Shown here: positions 42,983 to 49,447 of the stretch, in pieces
How positions within the stretch are numbered: the stretch's first letter is position 1
How the letters are laid out: every line of letters starts with the position of its first letter
Assembly (NCBI GenBank): GCA_937136425.1
Contig: CAKZON010000030.1
Location: forward strand, 1 to 49,447
Reading direction: 5' to 3'
DNA from: an uncultured Crocinitomix sp.
GTDB taxonomy: Bacteria > Bacteroidota > Bacteroidia > Flavobacteriales_D > Crocinitomicaceae
Length of the DNA: 49,447 bases
Translations under genes and position numbers: made by a program
Notes under the pieces: generated by a model
Told to the model about the DNA's origin: nothing
The model's database searches: none
The model's input: the letters and a program-made list of their open reading frames with translations, nothing else

Positions 42983-44778
42983 TGGCAGCATCAACAACAA
43001 TAAAAAGTGGAGGCATTGTAACATTTAGTGTTAAGGTAGGCGGTAGTGTTATTCCTGATGAAACATTAGTCTATTCTATTCATATTGAAAAGGGAATTAA
43101 TAGGATTCCATTGGCGCGAATATGTGTTTTAGATGGGGATGCGTCAACAGGTACTTTTAAGGCAAGTTCTTCTGATACTTTTGTGCCTGGCAATAAGGTT
43201 ATTATAGAGGCAGGTTATGATAGTACTAATAAATCTATCTTTTCTGGTATTATCACCAAACAATCCATCCGTATTGACAATTCAATTGGTTCAATTTTGG
43301 AGATTGAATGTAGGGATGAGGCAGTGAAAATGATTGTTGGTCGAAAAAACCTTACTTACAGCAAGAAAAAAGATAGCGACATCATTTCATCAATTATAGG
43401 GAATTATGGCGGTCTTTCGGCGGATGTTTCTGCTACGCCAACCACGTGGCCGGAGCAGGTGCAGTATTATACTACAGATTGGGATTATATCTTGGCTAGA
43501 GCTGAGGCAAATGGTTTTGTTGTAAATGCTATTGATGGTAAAGTCACTGTTGGAAAACCTGATGCAGATTCTTCATCTGTGCTTGAAATTGAATATGGAA
43601 ATAATTTATTCGAATTCAATGCTGAATTAAATTCTGTTAATCAGTTGGGGTCTGCTAAGGCTAATTCTTGGGATTATAAAACGCAAAAGATGATTAATGG
43701 CGAATCAAGTAATAGTAATGCTGGTCCTGGAAATTTGTCTTCAAAAAAACTTTCAGAAGTTGTTGGTTTAAGTGATTATGATTTAAGAACTGGAGCCAAT
43801 TTAGAGGCGGCTGATTTGACGAATTGGGCAAAAGCACAATTGGTTAAAAGCAGTTTTGCAAAAATTAGAGGGGAAGTTAAATTTCAAGGAAACAATATTG
43901 TTGATACGGGTAAATATATCACCCTAGCTGGCTTAGGTGATCGTTTTAATGGAGATCATTTGGTTTCAGCTATTGTGCATGATATTTCTGAAGGAAATTG
44001 GATGACAGAAGCAACAATTGGATTGTCTGACATTTGGTTTACAGAAGAACCTGATGTTATGGCGCCTCCTGCAAGCGGACTTTTACCAGGCGTTTCTGGT
44101 TTGTTCAATGGTACAGTAAAAAAAATGTACGAGGATCCAGATACGGCTTATCGAATTTTGGTTGACATTCCTTTGTTTGATGAGGCTGGTGAAGGAATTT
44201 GGGCACGATTATCCAATTTTTATTCTACATCTGGTGCAGGCGCCTTTTTTCTGCCTGAAGTTGGGGATGAAGTGGTAATAGGTTTTTTAAACGAAGACCC
44301 TCGATATCCTGTGATTTTGGGTAGTCTTTATAGTGCAAAGAATAAGCCTTTTTCGGGACTAGATCCAGCAGAAAAGAACCCAATTAAAGCGATCGTTTCT
44401 AAAGAAGGCATTTACATTCAGTTTGATGACGAAAAGAAAGTGTTGACTATGACAACGCCGGGGAACAATAAAATGGTTTTTAGTGATGAAGATAAGTCCA
44501 TTACAATTACGGACCAAAATAGCAATTCAGTTGAAATGTCCTCGAGTGGAATTAAAATGACAAGTCCTAAAGATATTAATATCGAAGCCACGGGTTCTTT
44601 GAATTTGAAAGGAACTCAAGGGGTGAATATTGAGGCCTCAGGCGGAGATGTTAAAACCACGGGTATCAATGTTAAACAAACCGCTAACGCGCAATATTCA
44701 GCCGAAGGGAGTGCGTCTGCAAGTGTGCAAGGCGGCGCCCAATTAACACTGAAAGGCGCTATGGTTATGATAAACTAA
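42982..44778 (+). CDS. eCIS VgrG-like central spike (Pvc8-like)
   Basis: 598 residues of the Rhs/VgrG spike family. The N-terminal gp27-like hub (about 1-365) has YSIHIEKGINRIPLARICVLDGD, ECRDEAVKMIVGRKNLTY and DWDYILARAEANGF. It is followed by an OB-fold/gp5 domain (about 370-460: GTVKKMYEDPD, FFLPEVGDEVVIGFLNEDPRYPVILGSLY) and a repetitive C-terminal beta-helix (about 470-598: MTSPKDINIEATGSLNLKG and related strands). It is the trimeric spike under the tube, capped by the PAAR protein encoded 62 bases downstream. I see no fused toxin domain. Confidence 0.95.
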   Translation: MAASTTIKSGGIVTFSVKVGGSVIPDETLVYSIHIEKGINRIPLARICVLDGDASTGTFKASSSDTFVPGNKVIIEAGYDSTNKSIFSGIITKQSIRIDNSIGSILEIECRDEAVKMIVGRKNLTYSKKKDSDIISSIIGNYGGLSADVSATPTTWPEQVQYYTTDWDYILARAEANGFVVNAIDGKVTVGKPDADSSSVLEIEYGNNLFEFNAELNSVNQLGSAKANSWDYKTQKMINGESSNSNAGPGNLSSKKLSEVVGLSDYDLRTGANLEAADLTNWAKAQLVKSSFAKIRGEVKFQGNNIVDTGKYITLAGLGDRFNGDHLVSAIVHDISEGNWMTEATIGLSDIWFTEEPDVMAPPASGLLPGVSGLFNGTVKKMYEDPDTAYRILVDIPLFDEAGEGIWARLSNFYSTSGAGAFFLPEVGDEVVIGFLNEDPRYPVILGSLYSAKNKPFSGLDPAEKNPIKAIVSKEGIYIQFDDEKKVLTMTTPGNNKMVFSDEDKSITITDQNSNSVEMSSSGIKMTSPKDINIEATGSLNLKGTQGVNIEASGGDVKTTGINVKQTANAQYSAEGSASASVQGGAQLTLKGAMVMIN

Positions 44779-44840
44779 TTCTGTAGTTGAATTAAATAAT
44801 GAAAAGTAAACGAGATTATTAATAGTAAATAGATATTTAT

Positions 44841-45143
44841 ATGCCACCAGCAGCAAGATTAACAGATTTTCATCAATGCCCAATGCAAACGCCAGCCGTT
44901 CCTGCACCCATACCGCATGTAGGTGGACCAATAACTGGTCCTGGTCAACCGAATGTTTTAATAGCTGGATTGCCTGCCGCAAAAGTAGGGGATATGTGTG
45001 TTTGTGTAGGTCCACCTGATAGTATTGTAAAAGGGTCTGCAACGGTTATGATAGGTGGCATGCCTGCTGCTAGAATTGGAGATACAACTGCACATGGAGG
45101 TTCTATTGTTTTGGGTGCTTTTAATGTTATGATCGGTGGCTGA
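44841..45143 (+). CDS. PAAR-repeat spike tip (Pvc10-like)
   Basis: 100 residues: MPPAARLTD, HQC, two PAAR-type units (LIAGLPAAKVGDMCVC and MIGGMPAARIGDTTAHGG) and closing VMIGG. This is the full sharpening cone that binds a metal ion and sits on the VgrG-like spike. No C-terminal extension, so no fused effector. It overlaps the gp25 gene by eight bases. Confidence 0.95.
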   Translation: MPPAARLTDFHQCPMQTPAVPAPIPHVGGPITGPGQPNVLIAGLPAAKVGDMCVCVGPPDSIVKGSATVMIGGMPAARIGDTTAHGGSIVLGAFNVMIGG

Positions 45144-45573
45144 TGCATTAGATAAATATCGTCAATCGCATTTCTTGGGTTCAGGATGGTCGTTTCCTGT
45201 TTCATTTTCAAAAGGAAATAATCAGTTGGACACTACTGAATATGAGCGTAATATTAATGAGTCTATTAGCTTGGTATTAGGTACAAAAAAAATGTCTCGT
45301 CCATTGCAGCCACAGTTTGGCTCTGGTTTGCAAGAGTTTTTTTTCAATAAAATGGATGAAACGTTAAAAGGACAAATTGCTGATGCTGTTCGGTTTTCCT
45401 TGTTGAATAATGAACCTAGAATAACCCTATTTAGTATTAACGTGGAATTTCCTGATCAAGGAGGTGGTTTGGTTGAAATTCACATTGAGTATGGTTTTAA
45501 TCAAACAAATACACGACATAATTATGTATTTCCTTTCCATGTTAATGAGGGGACAAATTTAAGTTTGACCTAA
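45136..45573 (+). CDS. eCIS baseplate gp25-like protein (Pvc9-like)
   Basis: 145 residues from a GTG at 45136 that overlaps the PAAR gene's end. It matches the GPW/gp25 lysozyme-like family: LGSGWSFPVSF, NINESISLVLGTKKMSRPLQPQFGSGLQEFFF, then DAVRFSLLNNEPRITLFSINVEFPDQGGG. In contractile tails gp25 starts sheath polymerisation at the baseplate. Its stop overlaps the next ATG by one base. Confidence 0.95.
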   Translation: MADALDKYRQSHFLGSGWSFPVSFSKGNNQLDTTEYERNINESISLVLGTKKMSRPLQPQFGSGLQEFFFNKMDETLKGQIADAVRFSLLNNEPRITLFSINVEFPDQGGGLVEIHIEYGFNQTNTRHNYVFPFHVNEGTNLSLT

Positions 45574-48500
45574 TGGCGGAAACAATTTTAAATACCGCCC
45601 AATTATCATTAAACCAACATTTAAATAATCCTGGTTTGTTGATCGATAACAGAACTGAGCAGCAGTATTTGGATTTTGTTACAGGTTTTAGTCAGTTGAT
45701 TAACTTCTATAGTAAAGAAAATCTTAAAGATGGTTCGTGGGAACCTTTTTTACTCAAAGATCCAGTTTTTCTATTGGCAACAATTAGTGAAACAGATGCT
45801 GCAAAAAGCGCAAACCTATTCAAAAACGCCTACACACAATGCTCAGGTAATTTGTCTCAATATGAAGAAACTGACCTAAGTGCTTTAAATCCTTTGTTTA
45901 GTCAAGTCTTCAACATTTTTAATATGCTGTTGAAGTGGTCGTCATACATGTATAATGGAACATTGTCTTATAAATTGAAAGATGATGTAATCGGTGAAAT
46001 TGAGCAGGTGTACGCAACAAAGTTTTGGGCTTTTGCTGATTTGTTGAGCGAGTTGTCATTATCACCAAGATTTAGCGGATTAATTAATGTGGGGCAAGGT
46101 TTTACTTATAATTACGAAACCAGTTTATGGTCTAGTTCAAAACATAGAAAACCGTATCAAAAAGTGTTGGCTTTAACCAAGCCTTTAAATGAACTTACGC
46201 TTACAGATTTACTAAACAGCTTAAAGGATAACGGAATAAAGGTTATTCAGTTTTATAAAAATGTAGTAAGCAAGTCCAATGCGGCTTATCAAAATGTGTC
46301 AACTCAAAAATCAACCTATCCAGATACACTTCTATTGCGAACATTTTTTGAGCTTTTAAAAGTGAATCAGCAAGATTTGAATGGCTTAACACAAAAGCAT
46401 TTAGCCTTTTACTATGGTCAGATTTTAAGGCAGTTAAACAAAAAGGCTACGGCAGATTCTGTTTATATCAATGCAGAATTAGCAAGCTCTAACAGTCCTT
46501 TAAAAATAGGTAAGGGGACGCAATTTAATGCGGGAACAAACGCAAATAAGGAGACGATTATATTTGAGTCAACTAGTAATTTTGCTTTGAATCCAGCAAA
46601 AATCATTAATGTACATACACTTTTGTTGCATGAGTTTGCACAATTATATGATCCTGTTTATGTAAAAGGGAAAGGTCCGTTATTGTTGGATGAACCAAAG
46701 CCTATAATTTCTGTTTTAATGAATCAGCATAAAGATGTTGGCGTGTTAAAAAAAGATGAAACAGGTGTTTTACAAGCTTGGGACACTTTTGGAAATCCAA
46801 ATCTAAGCACAAATACCTTGGCTTCTCTAGGGTTGTCCTTTGCCAGTCCTTTATTATTGCTGAAGGAGGGGACGCGTACAATTGATTTGGTTTTTACTTT
46901 TTCTGATAATGTAGAAGCTGATATTTTAACAAGAGCCAATTTCTATTTGAGTACAAAAACAGCCTGGTTGCCAATAACCGAAAAGTTGGATAGAAAGCAT
47001 CTTGCAGAGGGTTTAACGGATACATTGCATCTAACTTTTACTCTTGACCCAATGGATCCTGTTATTGAAAAATTTGAAAAGAACCCTGATGGGTATGAGG
47101 AGATGTGGCCATTGTTTAAAATAGTGTATCAAAACATTTTTGATTTGTCTTCTCCTCCTCAAATTAAAACGTTGGACGTTACTGTATCTGTTGAGGGAGT
47201 AAAATCTTTGGTGGCCAGTAATGATAATGGAGCTTTAGCAACAGCTAAGCCCTTTATGCCTTTTGGACCTATCGTTCAGCGAGATGGCAGTTTTTACATA
47301 GGGAATGCAGAAATTTTCAGTAAACCTTTAACATTTTTCAGTCTAAATATTTCATGGGACAAATTGCCTCAAAACTTTGCAGATTATTATGATTTATATA
47401 ATAAATACTTAGATAAAACGCTTGCTAATGAATCAGCAGAAAGCTCGTCAGATACAGATCCTTCGAACGGTAAAAAGTCAATAACTTCAAAAATTTGGGG
47501 TTGGATTATGTCTGGTTGGACTGCCTTAACAAAAAGTAATCCCGTTGCGACAGCTATTACAACTTTTGCTAATTGGTTATTTAAAAGATCCAAAAAAATC
47601 ATTGAAGAGATAAAGGAAGATAAAGAGGAGGAGCAAGAGCATGCTAATAATGGCAATAGCGGTATTAATGATAAAGCGGATAAAGGTGTGTTTAACAATA
47701 CGAGTTTTAAAGTTGATTTTGAATTATTGTCAAGCCATGCTTGGTCTCCAATAAAAGTAAGTAATGAACAATTGTTTGTATTTACAAATGGTGTTTTTCA
47801 AAGTGCAAATTCTGATAATGATTCTGAGGAGACTGAAGATAATGCTGTTGCAATGTTTAACGAGAGTGATGGGAGCAAATTATGCAAGGAAACATTGTTC
47901 GTTTATCAGAAACCTGTTGCTAAATCCAAGTCAAATGTAGATGCTGAAAATCTAGATAGTACTACTTCGAATGAAGACGATTCTGATGATTCTGGACAAT
48001 TGAAATATGATCCTTCCTTACAGGATTCAACTATGTTGTTTAGTGAAAAAACAGCTGGAGGATTTATAAGAATGAATTTGACAGATCCTACTCAAGGGTT
48101 TGGATTTGATGTTTATCCGCAAGTAATTTCACAAGTCACATTAATAAATGCTACTAAACTCATTAAAGCAGCAAAAACTCCGGTTCTAATTCCTTTAAAA
48201 CCGAACAAAAATGATGGGGAAGAAACTGCTAGTGGTGATAATGAGGTAGGTGATTCAACCGATATAGACCCTTCTGTGGATTCAAGTAATAGTGGTTCTG
48301 AATCAAATGATGATGGAAATTCTCAGAGTGCTAAACCAAAAGAGCCTACCGGTCCATTACCATTGCCAAATCCACCATTTGCTCCAGTTATTAGTGCGCT
48401 AACAGCAAGTTATCAGGCAGCCGTTACACACAATTTAGATTATAGGCAGGAAAAAGATCCTATTCAATTCTATCATTACTCAGTTTTTAATAATTATCTC

Positions 48501-49447
48501 GTATATGACAATACTAGAGATTGTGGTGATTATCAAAAACACATTGGAATTCAATTTTGTGGCATAAATCAGCATAGTTTCAATTTACCAATGTATACAG
48601 GGGTTGGTCTTAACTCAACAACTGATGGTGATGTCATTCCTTTTGAGGCCGTGCTCTATTTGGAAATGGTAGATGTGATTGTGGGGAATGAGGTTTCCTT
48701 GTTTATTGAGTTGAACCAATCTGCTAACCCAGCTGACAGAGATGGCGTAATTTTAGAATACTTCTATTTATCAGGGTCGGAATGGAAGACGTTAAGTTTG
48801 ATATCTGACGGATGCAAAGGTTTGAAATGTTCTGGAATAATGACATTTGAATTTCCAAGTGATATGGATACCTCCAATTTGCAAATGAGTTCTTCTAATT
48901 ACTGGATGGCAATAACCCTTAGTTGTAAATCAGGAAAGATTAATGGAGTTTCTGACCTTATTGGTAAAACTACTTTTTTGAAAACAAATGGATTAGAATT
49001 AAAACGTGTGGGTACAGAATATCTTGAGGATGCTGTAAGTCCTGTTCTTGAACCGAGTAAGATTGTTGGACCCATTAGTCCCATTCCAGAAATTGCTTCA
49101 ATTGTTCAGCCATTTCCATCATTTGGAGGGAAAGCAGCCGAAGATGACTTACAAAAAAATAAAAGAGTTGCAAATCATTTAAAAACCAAAGGTCGCCCAA
49201 TTACTATCAACGATTTTAACCGATTTGTAATGCAGGATTTTAAATCAATCTTCTATTCAAAAGTCAATTACGAAAAATCAACCCGAACGGTTTTTATTCG
49301 CCTCGTAAAAAAAATAGAGAGTGAGTTTGCATCAAATGCATTTCTCCCAATGGTTAGTGCTTGCGAAGGTTTGGCTGTTGAAACTGCTCTTAAAGATCAA
49401 ACAGAAATTGAAAATTTAAAAATAAAGAATTTTGACTGTTTTAAGTA
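45573..49447 (+). CDS. eCIS baseplate wedge protein, Pvc11/gpJ-like (partial, open at window end)
   Basis: At least 1291 residues, still open at the window edge. The N-terminal part (LLIDNRTEQQYLDFVTGFSQLINFY) and the late segment KRVANHLKTKGRPITINDFN match the ends of Pvc11/baseplate-J wedge proteins. The middle is unusual. A tryptophan-rich hydrophobic patch and a charged helix lie at about 47485-47660 (IWGWIMSGWTALT, then KKIIEEIKEDKEEEQEH). Acidic Ser/Asp-rich linkers lie near 47808-47846, 47937-48000 and 48215-48340, and a Pro-rich stretch at 48340-48390. These look like flexible loops or surface insertions in the wedge. The start overlaps gp25's stop by one base. The remaining baseplate, AAA+ ATPase and tape-measure genes must lie beyond the window. 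Confidence 0.9.
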   Translation, partial: MAETILNTAQLSLNQHLNNPGLLIDNRTEQQYLDFVTGFSQLINFYSKENLKDGSWEPFLLKDPVFLLATISETDAAKSANLFKNAYTQCSGNLSQYEETDLSALNPLFSQVFNIFNMLLKWSSYMYNGTLSYKLKDDVIGEIEQVYATKFWAFADLLSELSLSPRFSGLINVGQGFTYNYETSLWSSSKHRKPYQKVLALTKPLNELTLTDLLNSLKDNGIKVIQFYKNVVSKSNAAYQNVSTQKSTYPDTLLLRTFFELLKVNQQDLNGLTQKHLAFYYGQILRQLNKKATADSVYINAELASSNSPLKIGKGTQFNAGTNANKETIIFESTSNFALNPAKIINVHTLLLHEFAQLYDPVYVKGKGPLLLDEPKPIISVLMNQHKDVGVLKKDETGVLQAWDTFGNPNLSTNTLASLGLSFASPLLLLKEGTRTIDLVFTFSDNVEADILTRANFYLSTKTAWLPITEKLDRKHLAEGLTDTLHLTFTLDPMDPVIEKFEKNPDGYEEMWPLFKIVYQNIFDLSSPPQIKTLDVTVSVEGVKSLVASNDNGALATAKPFMPFGPIVQRDGSFYIGNAEIFSKPLTFFSLNISWDKLPQNFADYYDLYNKYLDKTLANESAESSSDTDPSNGKKSITSKIWGWIMSGWTALTKSNPVATAITTFANWLFKRSKKIIEEIKEDKEEEQEHANNGNSGINDKADKGVFNNTSFKVDFELLSSHAWSPIKVSNEQLFVFTNGVFQSANSDNDSEETEDNAVAMFNESDGSKLCKETLFVYQKPVAKSKSNVDAENLDSTTSNEDDSDDSGQLKYDPSLQDSTMLFSEKTAGGFIRMNLTDPTQGFGFDVYPQVISQVTLINATKLIKAAKTPVLIPLKPNKNDGEETASGDNEVGDSTDIDPSVDSSNSGSESNDDGNSQSAKPKEPTGPLPLPNPPFAPVISALTASYQAAVTHNLDYRQEKDPIQFYHYSVFNNYLVYDNTRDCGDYQKHIGIQFCGINQHSFNLPMYTGVGLNSTTDGDVIPFEAVLYLEMVDVIVGNEVSLFIELNQSANPADRDGVILEYFYLSGSEWKTLSLISDGCKGLKCSGIMTFEFPSDMDTSNLQMSSSNYWMAITLSCKSGKINGVSDLIGKTTFLKTNGLELKRVGTEYLEDAVSPVLEPSKIVGPISPIPEIASIVQPFPSFGGKAAEDDLQKNKRVANHLKTKGRPITINDFNRFVMQDFKSIFYSKVNYEKSTRTVFIRLVKKIESEFASNAFLPMVSACEGLAVETALKDQTEIENLKIKNFDCFK

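Noticed and set aside
45640..45670. DNRTEQQ near the start of the Pvc11-like protein, similar to the DNR motif of the effector candidate
   Set aside because: The motif lies in the conserved N-terminus of baseplate wedge proteins and lacks the following GA-x-x-Q and IQR; the likeness is probably chance.
1..49447. Prophage, integrase, insertion sequences, tRNA or CRISPR array
   Set aside because: The phage-like genes are eCIS components without capsid, portal or terminase; I saw no transposase, integrase, tRNA cloverleaf or spacer-repeat array.

Overview
The window comes from a low-GC member of the Bacteroidota, most likely a free-living, possibly marine, Flavobacteriales-type organism. Three things support this. 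Secreted proteins carry type IX secretion (T9SS) sorting domains of both type A and type B. Several promoters match the Bacteroidota pattern (TTTG-N19-TAnnTTTG). The families present (DUF3857/transglutaminase, WG repeats, SprB-like repeats) are typical of that phylum. I saw no rRNA, tRNA, CRISPR array, insertion sequence or integrase.

Layout. 1-5.5 kb (minus strand): a nitric-oxide-type signalling operon, in transcription order a sigma-54 activator/response regulator, an H-NOX heme sensor, a hybrid histidine kinase (PAS x3, HisKA, HATPase, REC, HPt), a small unknown protein and a response regulator cut by the window edge. 5.8-12.1 kb: a glycine-rich, Ig-repeat adhesin-like protein with a type A sorting domain, then a type B sorted surface protein broken by a frameshift. 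12.3-14.6 kb: a 745-residue protein with tandem N-terminal DNR-x-GA-x-x-Q motifs, which I read as a candidate effector of the contractile injection system further downstream. 14.6-28.3 kb: a lipoprotein, a T9SS surface protein, a GH19-like/SH3b peptidoglycan hydrolase, a pair of DUF3857 proteins (one catalytic-looking, one catalytically dead), an OmpA-domain protein, a lipoprotein and a 1243-residue WG-repeat protein. 28.3-35.4 kb: two divergent units, SGNH hydrolase / RND-MMPL transporter / GT2 glycosyltransferase against NodU-type carbamoyltransferase / DUF5989 / SxtJ, probably making and exporting a carbamoylated glycan or glycolipid. 35.6-36.7 kb: two small unknown genes closed by a strong terminator.

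36.9-49.4 kb: an extracellular contractile injection system (eCIS; PVC/AFP/MAC/AlgoCIS relatives). A LuxR-type regulator with a degenerate receiver precedes the operon: DUF4255 cap protein (Pvc16-like), an unknown protein, sheath, two tube proteins, DUF5908, LysM tube/baseplate adaptor (Pvc7-like), VgrG-like spike (Pvc8-like), PAAR tip (Pvc10-like), gp25 (Pvc9-like), and a very large Pvc11-like baseplate protein that runs off the window.

The most interesting link is between the distant effector candidate and the eCIS operon. The eCIS operon has an exact Bacteroidota promoter, preceded by two 9-bp direct repeats (TTGTCTACG) and a 12-bp box (ACAAATCGTATA). The same 12-bp box, fused to an inverted copy of the 9-mer, lies just upstream of the effector candidate 26 kb away. 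This suggests one regulator, perhaps the LuxR-type protein next to the operon, controls both particle and payload.
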